From: Streptomyces hydrogenans
Lineage (GTDB): Bacteria > Actinomycetota > Actinomycetes > Streptomycetales > Streptomycetaceae
Direction of reading: 5' to 3'
DNA length: 64,000 nucleotides
NCBI RefSeq assembly: GCF_014656075.1
Contig: NZ_BNBS01000001.1
Location: 227,028-291,027, forward strand
How positions within the stretch are numbered: the first letter of the stretch is position 1; each line of letters begins with the position of its first letter. Below are positions 50,375-56,744 of the stretch, in pieces. Below the pieces are notes generated by a model. That model worked only from the letters and a program-made list of their open reading frames with translations, ran no database searches and was not told where the DNA came from. Both the position numbers and the translations under genes were made by a program.

Positions 50375-50457
50375 TGAGTGGAACCCAGTGATAGGGCAAC
50401 TGGCAGCCCAACTGTCTTAGGAACAGTAGATTGCGGGTTCAAATCCCGCTCACTCAA
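50375..50457 (+). tRNA. tRNA with Leu anticodon UAG; 10-nt insertion in the 5' acceptor strand
   Basis: The body is good: D-arm GGGC-AACTGGCA-GCCC, anticodon arm ACTGT-CTTAGGA-ACAGT (UAG), short 5-nt variable loop, T-arm GCGGG-TTCAAAT-CCCGC, acceptor 3' strand TCACTCA and discriminator A457. The 5' strand needed is TGAGTGA. The sequence has TGA, ten extra bases (GTGGAACCCA), then GTGA directly before T8-A9, so either the gene starts at 50385 with two mismatches or it contains an insertion flanked by GTG repeats. A short variable loop is not normal for a leucine tRNA. Confidence 0.6.
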
Positions 50458-50463
50458 ATACAC

Positions 50464-50497
50464 GGGCGGCCTCGGATGGTGATAGCCGGGGTCGCCC
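50464..50497 (+). terminator. Terminator after the first tRNA group
   Basis: GGGCGGCCTCGG and CCGGGGTCGCCC pair over 12 bp (two G-U) around a 10-nt loop, 6 bases past the tRNA. It is followed by CCCTTAACTC, a mildly T-containing tail. Confidence 0.65.
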
Positions 50498-50526
50498 CCT
50501 TAACTCTAGATTAGAGATGATCAGCC

Positions 50527-50673
50527 ATGATGACCGACGAGGAGTTCGAAACGGCCTGGGCGGAGATCCGTGAGCACGTCCGCCACACGTCCTTCCCGGC
50601 GCCCCCGGCCTCCGATGAGGAGCGGGAGTACGCGCCCCACGGTCATCACGAGTTCGGCGAAGCCCGCCACTGA
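50527..50673 (+). CDS. Small acidic phage protein, 48 aa
   Basis: A reading frame MMTDEEFETAWAEIREHVRH, then TSFPAPPASDEEREYAPHGH and a short tail HEFGEARH, with strong codon bias between the two tRNA groups. Charged helix followed by a His-rich tail; no family recognised. A second ATG one codon later is equally possible; the ribosome binding site is weak (AGAGATGA). Confidence 0.55.
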   Translation: MMTDEEFETAWAEIREHVRHTSFPAPPASDEEREYAPHGHHEFGEARH

Positions 50674-50733
50674 AGACTCCACGGTCCTCACCTCAGACAC
50701 ACCGACGTCTCCGAGGGAACGAGCTGGACACTC

Positions 50734-50845
50734 TGAGGGCCGTGGCCCCACTTGCACGGGACCGCCCCCTTAGCGGGGGGCGGGTGCGGGGGGCCCGCGC
50801 GAACGCCACCCGTGCGGCTGGGATCGAATCCCGGGCCCTCCACCA
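50734..50845 (+). tRNA. tRNA-like element with long variable arm, UAG-type anticodon loop and encoded CCA (possibly degenerate)
   Basis: The 3' end is clear: CTGGG-ATCGAAT-CCCGG T-arm (50818-50834), acceptor GCCCTCC, A and encoded CCA. Upstream, GCCCC-CTTAGCG-GGGG resembles an anticodon arm with UAG, and GGGTG...CACCC a long class II variable arm. The 5' acceptor TGAGGGC pairs at six of seven positions. The proposed D-loop lacks GG and the T-loop has A for T54, so this may be a decayed tRNA-Leu or another tRNA-like domain. Confidence 0.35.
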
Positions 50846-50952
50846 ATCCCCCCGCTCCGCTGATCTCACGCAGCGTCGAGCGGGGTCCGCTCCCCCTGCC
50901 CGTGACGGGCCCAGGCGTAGTTACCACTGGGCTTGGGCGGGGGTCGAGCGCA
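50846..50952 (+). other. Spacer with several small hairpins
   Basis: Non-coding DNA between the tRNA-like element and the next hairpin. CGCTG/CAGCG (50857), CCCGTGACGGG (50899) and CCCAG/CTGGG (50911) could each form short stems. No conserved RNA family is recognised. Confidence 0.4.
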
Positions 50953-50992
50953 GCCCTCCGGCCGGTTTCTGGGATGGGGCCGGCCGGAGGGC
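50953..50992 (+). repeat. Perfect 13-bp inverted repeat ahead of the CAA tRNA
   Basis: GCCCTCCGGCCGG and CCGGCCGGAGGGC pair perfectly with a 14-nt loop, seven bases before the next tRNA. Its GCCCTCC arm repeats the acceptor strand of the preceding tRNA-like element. It may be a terminator or a processing signal. Confidence 0.6.
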
Positions 50993-50998
50993 GCCCAA

Positions 50999-51073
50999 GC
51001 GCTGCTGAAGGGAACTGGCATACCTCGCTGCCTCAAAAGCAGTGGATTCCCGGTTCGAATCCGGGGCGGCGCA
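50999..51073 (+). tRNA. tRNA with Leu anticodon CAA
   Basis: A conventional cloverleaf: acceptor GCGCTGC/GCGGCGC (one G-U), T8, D-arm AGG-...ACTGG...-CCT, anticodon arm GCTGC-CTCAAAA-GCAGT (CAA), 5-nt variable loop GGATT, T-arm CCCGG-TTCGAAT-CCGGG and discriminator A73. CAA would read UUG leucine codons, rare in this GC-rich host. A short variable loop is again unusual for tRNA-Leu. CCA is not encoded. Confidence 0.75.
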
Positions 51074-51109
51074 CTCCACACCCCACCCCCATCGAAGGGA
51101 CGTACGACC

Positions 51110-51292
51110 ATGTCCGCACAGCAGGGCGCCAAGCACCACGCCGCGAAGATGACCACCGCCAAGGTCCGCCAGGCCCGGAAGTACTACGACGCCGGGAGGT
51201 ACACCGTCGCGGCGCTCGCCAAGAAGTACGCGGTCTCCTGGACGGCGATGAACATGATCGTCCGGCGCGAGACCTGGAAGCACGTGTCATGA
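51110..51292 (+). CDS. Small helix-turn-helix phage protein (paralogue of 60751-60945)
   Basis: The 60-aa protein runs MSAQQGAKHHAAKMTTAKVR, a charged stretch, then YTVAALAKKYAVSWTAMNMI, an HTH, and ends RRETWKHVS. The HH-AK start and R-x-TW-x-HV end recur in the protein at 60751, indicating duplication. Such mini-HTH proteins are common in actinophages and resemble the recognition module of HNH homing enzymes. DNA binding is inferred. Confidence 0.8.
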   Translation: MSAQQGAKHHAAKMTTAKVRQARKYYDAGRYTVAALAKKYAVSWTAMNMIVRRETWKHVS

Positions 51293-51642
51293 CCGGCACA
51301 TGGCCGGCGGACCCGCGCGGCGACATGGAACCGATCCTGCGAGCCTCCGTGGAGGCGGCGAAGATGAGGCATCCGTCGGCAGCTCGAACGTCCTGGGACA
51401 ACCTCAACGCCACGGACAGGTGCGACGCCTGCGGTGCCGCTGCCGTCTACCGCGTCGAGCGGGAGCGCCTGGAGCAGCCGGAGGGCTACGCGCAGCCGTA
51501 CATCAACGTGTCGGCGCTGGAGTTCTGCGGCCATCACTGGCGCAAGCACTTCCCCGCCATGGCCGGCGACGGCTGGACCGTCGTCGCCACCAACCCCGCC
51601 CTCGTCGGCCCGGAGAACCGCCTCCAGGGGAGTGATCACTGA
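51289..51642 (+). CDS. DUF7455-like zinc-ribbon phage protein
   Basis: The 117-aa protein contains TDRCDACGAAAVYRVERERL and, later, LEFCGHHWRKHFPAM: a C-x2-C ... C-x2-H pattern typical of the DUF7455 zinc-binding fold, common in actinobacteria and their phages. The N-terminal ~45 residues are unconserved-looking. It starts by an ATGA overlap with the HTH gene and ends at the start of the next, so it is part of a tight operon. Confidence 0.75.
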   Translation: MTGTWPADPRGDMEPILRASVEAAKMRHPSAARTSWDNLNATDRCDACGAAAVYRVERERLEQPEGYAQPYINVSALEFCGHHWRKHFPAMAGDGWTVVATNPALVGPENRLQGSDH

Positions 51643-51731
51643 TGAACACCACCACCTGGCCGGAGCCCCCGGAGGAACGGCAGGCCCGCCTGGCGCGGGT
51701 ACGTGCGCGGAGGCAGGTGAGCGGCAAGTGA
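51642..51731 (+). CDS. Mini-protein, 29 aa
   Basis: ATG at 51642 overlaps the preceding stop (TGATG) and the frame encodes MNTTTWPEPPEERQARLARV and a basic end before stopping at the next start codon. The perfect nesting between two coupled genes supports translation, but the size makes it uncertain. Confidence 0.4.
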   Translation: MNTTTWPEPPEERQARLARVRARRQVSGK

Positions 51732-51901
51732 TGTGCGAGGGCTGCAAGGAGCTGGCGGATCTGGCGCGGCAGTTCCCCGGAACGGGCGCTGCGCGGATCA
51801 AGCACACCCGGAAGAAGAAGCCGCACTGCACGGCACCTCTTACCTGCACCTGTCAGCATCGGCGTGTTTCCGATGGCTACGTCGCGGTGCGCCCCGAATA
51901 G
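51731..51901 (+). CDS. Small Cys-rich phage protein, 56 aa
   Basis: The frame MCEGCKELADLARQFPGTG continues to KKKPHCTAPLTCTCQHRRVS and ends YVAVRPE. CxxC near the start and C...CTC-x-C plus His near the end suggest a zinc-binding mini-protein. It starts with a TGATG overlap to the preceding frame. Confidence 0.6.
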   Translation: MCEGCKELADLARQFPGTGAARIKHTRKKKPHCTAPLTCTCQHRRVSDGYVAVRPE

Positions 51902-51916
51902 GCACCTCTGGTACTC

Positions 51917-51964
51917 CAGCACTTTCACAGTCCCTATGAAGTGGATTCGTAGGGACTGGTGCTG
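51917..51964 (+). promoter_or_regulatory. Two-part stem-loop between small-protein operon and HicA-like gene
   Basis: AGTCCCTA (51929) pairs perfectly with TAGGGACT (51950), and outside it CAGCAC (51917) pairs with GTGCTG (51959), leaving a TTTCAC/G internal loop; the apical loop is 13 nt. It ends 26 bases ahead of the next start codon. It could be a terminator, attenuator or RNase site. Confidence 0.6.
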
Positions 51965-51990
51965 TCTGTGCGGGCAGAGGAGAGACGAGA

Positions 51991-52497
51991 ATGTCACGCC
52001 CCATATACCGGAAGCTGAAGAAGGAAGTCCGGGAAGTAGTGGAATGGGCGGAGCCTCTCGGATGGGCTCTCCAGGGCGAGACTGACAGTAAGAATCACTG
52101 GATTCTTCGCCATGTCGCCACCGGGCAGGATGTCCACCTTCCCTGCACTCCCCGCAACACCCGGACCCTGGAGAATTCCAAGGCCAAGATCCGCCGCCTT
52201 TCAGGGATGTCCAGTGAAAGCGGCCCCGCGGCCCGATATCGCCACGAGTCCCGGCAGTCCGGATTCGACATGCGATCCGCCGCCCGCGAGGCCAAGGGGA
52301 GAGCCGAAGAGCGAGAGCGTATCGCCGCAGAGCACGCTGAATGGCAAGCCGATGTGGCTGGCATCGAGGCCCAGCTCGACGAAGCCATGCGCGCCCTCGT
52401 TGCTCTGAACCCTCGCCGCCATCCTCTACAGGTCCGAAAGCTCGCGGTTCGCATAGTCGAATTGGAAGAGAAGCTGGAAGACCTAACAACTGAATAG
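51991..52497 (+). CDS. HicA-like dsRBD-fold protein with C-terminal coiled coil
   Basis: In this 168-aa protein residues 1-75 resemble the HicA/YcfA fold (LKKEVREVVEWAEPLGWALQ, KNHWILRHVATGQDVHLPCTP, NTRTLENSKAKIRRL), with the G-hydrophobic and H-x-hydrophobic-x-H pattern altered. Residues ~95-168 are a charged coiled coil (AEERERIAAEHAEWQADVAG, VRIVELEEKLEDL). HicA toxins are mRNA interferases, but no HicB antitoxin is adjacent, so an RNA-binding role is more likely. It ends inside an ACAACTGAAT box that precedes the next gene. Confidence 0.7.
   Translation: MSRPIYRKLKKEVREVVEWAEPLGWALQGETDSKNHWILRHVATGQDVHLPCTPRNTRTLENSKAKIRRLSGMSSESGPAARYRHESRQSGFDMRSAAREAKGRAEERERIAAEHAEWQADVAGIEAQLDEAMRALVALNPRRHPLQVRKLAVRIVELEEKLEDLTTE
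52486..52495 (+). promoter_or_regulatory. ACAACTGAAT start-associated box, copy 1
   Basis: The box overlaps the stop codon of the HicA-like gene and ends exactly 8 bases before the ATG of the endonuclease VII gene, where no Shine-Dalgarno sequence is visible. The same decamer at the same distance precedes the genes at 54541 and 57050. Confidence 0.6.
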
Positions 52498-52503
52498 GCC
52501 TTC

Positions 52504-52953
52504 ATGACCGAACTCACGAAGCTGTGCAAGGAGTGCTTCCCGGCGGGGTCTCTGGCGTGGACCTTGAAAACCAAGCCACGCCCCGCCCCTTACCCCGGTC
52601 CTCGCTGCGCCACCCATTGGCGCGAAAAAAAGAAGGCCGTCAAGGCAGCTAACCATGAAAAGCGCGTACAGAATACGTACGGGCTGGAGGCAGGCGAATA
52701 TGCCCGACTCTACACATTCCAAGGCGGCCTGTGCGCTTTGTGTCGACGTGCTACAGGTGCATCTCGACGGCTCAGCGTCGATCACGACCACGCAACCGGG
52801 GAAGTGCGAGGTCTGCTTTGCCGAACATGCAACACGCTTCTCGGTCACGCTCGGGACAAGCTGGCGTTCTTCCGCCGGTGTATTGCATACCTGAGGTTCC
52901 CGCCATGCCGGGCAATGCGTGAGGGCTGGACCGGGTGGTACGCCGATGAGTGA
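52504..52953 (+). CDS. Recombination endonuclease VII (HNH/His-Me finger)
   Basis: The 149-aa protein matches phage endonuclease VII: KLCKECFP (Cys), YGLEAGEYARLYTFQGGLCALCRR, the catalytic block RLSVDHDHATGEVRGLLCRTCNTLLGHARD and LAFFRRCIAYLR. The zinc is held by CALC...CRTC, and the DHDH motif supplies the catalytic His/Asp. It resolves branched DNA such as Holliday junctions during phage DNA maturation. It overlaps the Cas4-like gene by 8 bases. Confidence 0.95.
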   Translation: MTELTKLCKECFPAGSLAWTLKTKPRPAPYPGPRCATHWREKKKAVKAANHEKRVQNTYGLEAGEYARLYTFQGGLCALCRRATGASRRLSVDHDHATGEVRGLLCRTCNTLLGHARDKLAFFRRCIAYLRFPPCRAMREGWTGWYADE

Positions 52954-54271
52954 CCGCATCACCTGCCCCAGCAAGGAATGCGGGAAGAGCCTCGCGCCCA
53001 CCGGCAGCGGCAAGTACCGCCAGCACCTGATGCCCGCGTCGAGGACCCCCTGCGACTTCGGGGGCACCGTCATACCCCAGGAGGAGGAATGCCTGAGCGA
53101 ATCGTCTTCAACACTTGCGACCTCCCCGATTGCCCCGTCTGCGGAGTCACCGCCGGACGATGCGAAGGAGCGTGCCGAGCATGCGATCTCTTCGACGGCC
53201 TCTTCATCTTCGCCTCCGGAAGCGGCGGACGCTGCCTCGACGACTGCCCCTGCGGACTCTGCACTTCCCGGCGTCGAGGAGTACGCGGAGAGGCTAGATG
53301 AGCTGGTCACCGAGGCAGGAGAGCGGGAGCGACAGCGGGTAGAGGCCCGCCTGGTCACCCCCTTCTCCCAGCCGCGCGCGGAGGAAGTGGAGCAGCCTCC
53401 GCTTTTTAGCCAGCCGGCGCCGCCACTCGACGACGCCATCGAGCAGGGCCCGCTCTTCAGCCAGCCGGCCTCCGGGCGCTTGTCGGAGCAACCCGCGGCG
53501 CCCATGTCGGACCTCGGCCGGGACCTGACAGCCCGGCTGAAGGAGATGTTCTACGCCTTCGACAACCGAAGATCGGAGGACAACCGTAGCGCTCAGACCA
53601 CTATGGGCCCGAGTGAGATGGGGACCCCCTGTGACCGTCGACTGGCGCTGTCTCTCATGCGGATGCCGCCAGTCAACCCCGGTGGGGATGGATGGGCCGC
53701 CTTCGTCGGCACCTGCATTCATGCGGGTCTTGAGCAGATGTTCATGTGGGCAAACCACGGAACTGGACGTTTCGCCACTGAGACAAGGCTTGAATTCGAC
53801 AGCAAGTACGTACCGAAGGGCACCGCGGACCTGATCGACCGCACCCTGTTCATGCTGGATGATCACAAATGCCAGGGCCGGTGGAGCCGGAACAAGCTCA
53901 AGTCGCGTGGGCCATCGCAGACTTACCGCGTACAGGCTCACGTGTATGCCTACGGTGCCCGGCAGCGCGGCGAGAAGATCGAGCACGTTGCGATCATCTC
54001 CTGGCCCCGCGACGAATCCACCCTCGACGACCTCTACGTCTGGACCGAGCCCTACAACCCGGCCATCGTCCAGCAGGCGTTCGAGCGCGTGGAAAGGATC
54101 GGCGAAGAGGTCGAACAGAAGCTGGCCGAGACCGGCAGCGACGAGCGCCAGCTCCTCCAGATCAAGGCCCGGATCGGCGCCGACTACGAGGTCGCCGACG
54201 ACTGCCGCTTCTGCAAGTTCTACCTCCCGAACGCCCGCAACATCACTCAAGGATGCGACGGTAGGCGATGA
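52946..54271 (+). CDS. Cas4/RecB-like PD-(D/E)XK exonuclease with long disordered N-terminal region
   Basis: The 441-aa protein opens with a possible zinc knuckle (ITCPSKECGKSLAPTGSGKY). Residues ~45-190 are Ser/Pro/Glu-rich and contain three copies of an FSQP motif (TPFSQP, PLFSQP twice). The nuclease core follows: MGTPCDRRLALSLM (first Fe-S Cys), GTCIHAGLEQMF, PKGTADLIDRTLFMLDDHK (motif II Asp; D-x-K of motif III) and YRVQAHVYAYG. CRFCKFYLP...QGC supplies the remaining cysteines. This is the Cas4/AddB type, a 5'-3' ssDNA exonuclease for replication or recombination. Start at 52946 (MSDRITCPS) is preferred. Confidence 0.88.
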   Translation: MSDRITCPSKECGKSLAPTGSGKYRQHLMPASRTPCDFGGTVIPQEEECLSESSSTLATSPIAPSAESPPDDAKERAEHAISSTASSSSPPEAADAASTTAPADSALPGVEEYAERLDELVTEAGERERQRVEARLVTPFSQPRAEEVEQPPLFSQPAPPLDDAIEQGPLFSQPASGRLSEQPAAPMSDLGRDLTARLKEMFYAFDNRRSEDNRSAQTTMGPSEMGTPCDRRLALSLMRMPPVNPGGDGWAAFVGTCIHAGLEQMFMWANHGTGRFATETRLEFDSKYVPKGTADLIDRTLFMLDDHKCQGRWSRNKLKSRGPSQTYRVQAHVYAYGARQRGEKIEHVAIISWPRDESTLDDLYVWTEPYNPAIVQQAFERVERIGEEVEQKLAETGSDERQLLQIKARIGADYEVADDCRFCKFYLPNARNITQGCDGRR

Positions 54272-54501
54272 TCGATTCCCTCAAGCCGAAGCCGATCAAC
54301 TCTCCCCGTGTCAACGACCCCTCTTACCGGGGGATGCAGTGGGGGCTGCTCTCCTGGGGTCACGACGAGTTCACCTCATGGTTCGGGGTCAGTCTCCCCC
54401 AGGTCTACTGGCCGGGATTCCTCGCCCGCCGGTTCGAGTTCTTCGACAACCACCCGCCGGTCCAGGAAGGGTTCTACGGAATCCTCCACGCGCACAGTTA
54501 G
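54268..54501 (+). CDS. Small phage protein of unknown function, 77 aa
   Basis: The frame MIDSLKPKPINSPRVNDPSY continues with MQWGLLSWGHDEFTSWFGVS and ends FYGILHAHS. It is rich in Trp and Phe with no membrane segment. It is coupled by an ATGA overlap to the Cas4-like nuclease gene. No family recognised. Confidence 0.65.
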   Translation: MIDSLKPKPINSPRVNDPSYRGMQWGLLSWGHDEFTSWFGVSLPQVYWPGFLARRFEFFDNHPPVQEGFYGILHAHS

Positions 54502-54510
54502 AGCACGACA

Positions 54511-54532
54511 ACAACTGAACACACAACTGAAT
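54511..54532 (+). promoter_or_regulatory. ACAACTGAA(C/T) start-associated boxes, copies 2a and 2b
   Basis: ACAACTGAAC (54511-54520) and ACAACTGAAT (54523-54532) stand in near tandem. The second ends exactly 8 bases before the GTG start at 54541. It is the same decamer as at 52486 and 57032. Confidence 0.6.
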
Positions 54533-54540
54533 GAGGGATA

Positions 54541-55305
54541 GTGACCTACCCGCCCCAGCAGCAGTTCTCTCAGCCCTCGTCGGGGGGTAGCGGCGGCGAC
54601 ACCTTCAACGCCGCCGACCACCGCGGGGCTCTCCTCCTGGTGTACCCGAAGCAGTACCAGCCGGAGGTATCGACGAAGAACGGCCCCTCCAGTGCCGCTG
54701 ACGTCGATGTCATCGTCGTCGACCGGCCCGGCCCCGACGGGAAGCCGCTGAGCTTCATCGGCGCCAGGCTCTTCGGCAATCTGGCCAACTCCGTCCGCAA
54801 CGACATCGGTGGCCAGGTGCTCGGCCGGCTCGATCAGATCAGCACCCAGGGAGGCCGGACGCCGTGGGTCCTGAACCAGTTCACCGATCAGGACGCGGCG
54901 ATGGCCGGCCCGGTGCACCAGCAGTACGTGCAGGGGCTGTTCAAGCCGGCGGCGAACCCGATGCAGAGCACGAGCCCGGCGCCGGGTGTTGGTGCGGCTC
55001 CTGCTCAGTGGCAGGGACAGCCGTCTGCACCTGCGACCCCGCCTGGTGCACCCCCCCAGCAGCAGTGGCAGCCCCAGGGCGCACCGCTCCCGGTGCAGAT
55101 GCAGCCCCCGCCGCCTGCGCCTGCTCCGGCGGCCCCGGCTGCACCGGCGCCCCCTGCCCCTGGTGGTGCGCAGGTTGACCCGCAGCTCGCCCAGTTCCTG
55201 GCGGCGCACGGCGTCAACGCGGCGGCCGTTCCCGACAACGGGACGGCCGTGATGATCGGCAAGGCGTTCCCCGACTTCGCCCAGGCCTTCCCCCAGTACC
55301 AGTAG
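54541..55305 (+). CDS. Phage protein with conserved N-terminal domain and Pro/Ala/Gln-rich tail
   Basis: About 254 aa. It begins MTYPPQQQFSQPSSGGSGGD, another FSQP motif. Residues ~22-135 form a folded domain (NAADHRGALLLVYPKQYQPEV, VDVIVVDRPGPDGKPLSFIG, GQVLGRLDQISTQGGRTPWVL, DAAMAGPVHQQYVQGLFK). A low-complexity P/A/Q linker follows, then a short C-terminal segment with FPDFAQAFPQYQ. This domain-linker-acidic-tip layout recalls single-stranded DNA-binding proteins, and its place among nucleases and PrimPol agrees, but homology to SSB is not evident. GTG start. Confidence 0.75.
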   Translation: MTYPPQQQFSQPSSGGSGGDTFNAADHRGALLLVYPKQYQPEVSTKNGPSSAADVDVIVVDRPGPDGKPLSFIGARLFGNLANSVRNDIGGQVLGRLDQISTQGGRTPWVLNQFTDQDAAMAGPVHQQYVQGLFKPAANPMQSTSPAPGVGAAPAQWQGQPSAPATPPGAPPQQQWQPQGAPLPVQMQPPPPAPAPAAPAAPAPPAPGGAQVDPQLAQFLAAHGVNAAAVPDNGTAVMIGKAFPDFAQAFPQYQ

Positions 55306-55341
55306 CACCGACATCCGACCCGCGCCCTCCAAGGAGACCCC

Positions 55342-56226
55342 ATGGTCTACCTCGTCATCGCCGGCCTCCTCCTCCTGGCCGCTGTCGCCGCCTTCGTCGC
55401 CTACAAGGGGGTGAAGGACTTCGACGGCGATCCGATTCCGGGGCTGAAGTGGGCCTCGGTCGGCCTGGTCACGGTCCTGGTCATCGTCTCCGTCGGCATG
55501 TCGATCACGACCGTCGGCGCCCGCTCCGTCGGTATCCAGACCGCCTTCGGGAAGTACAGCGCCACGCTGTCCAACGGCCTCCAGTTCGTCGCCCCCTGGT
55601 CGAATGTGGAGGAGTTCTCCACGCAGGTGCAGTACCTCGACCTGGACGGCCAGGAGGCCGTTCCGGTGACGTTCAAGGGCGGCGGTGGCGGCGGGGTGAA
55701 CGCCACTCCCCGCTGGCGTATCGACGCCGACGGGGCCGAGGAGCTGTGGAAGAAGTACCGGACCTTCGAGTCGGTGAAGACGAAGCTGGTGAACTCCGCG
55801 GCGAAGGACTCGGTGCGGGTGGTGCTGTCGCAGTACACCCCGAACGAGGCGAGGGCCGGCGAGAACCTGCGGAAGATCGCCGACCAGATCCAGGACGACC
55901 TGGCCGAGTCCCTGGCCGATGACGGCGTGATCATCGATTCGATCAGCGTCAAGGGGATCTCCCTCGACCAGCGGTCGCAGGAGTCGCTCGACAAGATCGT
56001 CACCGCGAACAACAACATCGAGCGCGCGAAGGCCGAGCGTGAGCGGGCCCGGATCGATGGCGAGACCGCCAAGATCCGCAAGGCCGAAGGGTCGCTGACC
56101 CCGGAGGCCCTCACCCGGTACTGCCTCGAAGTCGTCAACAACTGGAACGTCGACCGGAACGGCTCCATGCCCGCGGGCTTCACCTGCCTCGGCGTCGCCG
56201 CCCCGTTCACCGTCACGAACAAGTAA
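55342..56226 (+). CDS. SPFH/band-7 (prohib­itin-like) membrane protein
   Basis: The 294-aa protein has two N-terminal membrane helices (VIAGLLLLAAVAAFVAYKG and ASVGLVTVLVIVSVGMSI), then the SPFH domain: VGARSVGIQTAFGKYSATLS, LQYLDLDGQEAV-type QYLDLDGQEAVPVTFK, RTFESVKTKLVNSAAKDSVR and LADDGVIIDSISVKGISLDQ. The helical end NNIERAKAERERARIDGE completes it. SPFH proteins form membrane ring assemblies; phage copies may protect or organise replication at the membrane. Start ATG with AAGGAGACCCC. Confidence 0.92.
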   Translation: MVYLVIAGLLLLAAVAAFVAYKGVKDFDGDPIPGLKWASVGLVTVLVIVSVGMSITTVGARSVGIQTAFGKYSATLSNGLQFVAPWSNVEEFSTQVQYLDLDGQEAVPVTFKGGGGGGVNATPRWRIDADGAEELWKKYRTFESVKTKLVNSAAKDSVRVVLSQYTPNEARAGENLRKIADQIQDDLAESLADDGVIIDSISVKGISLDQRSQESLDKIVTANNNIERAKAERERARIDGETAKIRKAEGSLTPEALTRYCLEVVNNWNVDRNGSMPAGFTCLGVAAPFTVTNK

Positions 56227-56233
56227 GGACCCC

Positions 56234-56584
56234 ATGCCCGCTGCGACCCGCAAGGCGCCCGCCAAGAAGGCGGCGTCCCGAGCCCGCAAGCCGAAGAACG
56301 ACACCCCCGTGGAGGCACCCGTGAGCGAGACCGTCGAGACCCCCGAGACCGAGGCGCCGGCCCCGAAGCGCAAGGGGCCGAAGCCCAACCCGGTGTCCCG
56401 GGTGCAGCGCGCCAAGGCCAAGCTGGAGAAGGCCCGCCGTGACGCCGCGAGGGTGCAGGCCGTCGCCGCCGCCCTCGCCGCCGCCGAGGCCGAGTACGAA
56501 GACGCCCTCGCCGCCCTCCAGGCCGACCTCGACGGCCTCGGCCTCGACACCGACGACGTCGCCGCCGAGGACACCGGTGAGTGA
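56234..56584 (+). CDS. Basic Ala/Lys-Pro-rich protein (histone-H1-like tail plus coiled coil)
   Basis: In this 116-aa protein the first ~60 residues alternate KAPAKKAASRARKPK with an acidic patch (ETVETPETEAP) and KRKGPKPNPVSR. Residues ~60-105 form an alanine-rich coiled coil (AKAKLEKARRDAARVQAVAA). It is reminiscent of histone-H1-like DNA-compacting proteins of actinobacteria and phages. Function inferred from composition only. Confidence 0.75.
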   Translation: MPAATRKAPAKKAASRARKPKNDTPVEAPVSETVETPETEAPAPKRKGPKPNPVSRVQRAKAKLEKARRDAARVQAVAAALAAAEAEYEDALAALQADLDGLGLDTDDVAAEDTGE

Positions 56585-56735
56585 GGCCGTCGTCGGCCCC
56601 CGCGAGCCGTCCTCGTCTCCGACGATCTACATCCGGATCCCGGTGGCTCCCGAGCTGGAGCTGACCGACGAGGAGACGCGCGAGCTGGGCGTCGCCGCCG
56701 AGCTGGCGCTCCGGAAGATCCTCGGACGACGGTAG
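56577..56735 (+). CDS. Small phage protein, 52 aa
   Basis: GTG at 56577 overlaps the end of the preceding gene by 8 bases. The frame MSEAVVGPREPSSSPTIYIR continues with VAPELELTDEETRELGVAAE and ends LRKILGRR. Acidic helix-rich; unknown family. Overlap and codon use support it. Confidence 0.6.
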   Translation: MSEAVVGPREPSSSPTIYIRIPVAPELELTDEETRELGVAAELALRKILGRR

Positions 56736-56744
56736 GACTGCCGC

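Noticed and set aside
50734..50845. Phage tmRNA
   Set aside because: There is an encoded CCA and a T-arm-like hairpin, but the tmRNA 5' signature and a tag reading frame are missing and the element is too short.
51991..52497. HicAB toxin-antitoxin system
   Set aside because: Only a HicA-like domain is present, fused to a coiled coil; no HicB-type antitoxin gene is adjacent.
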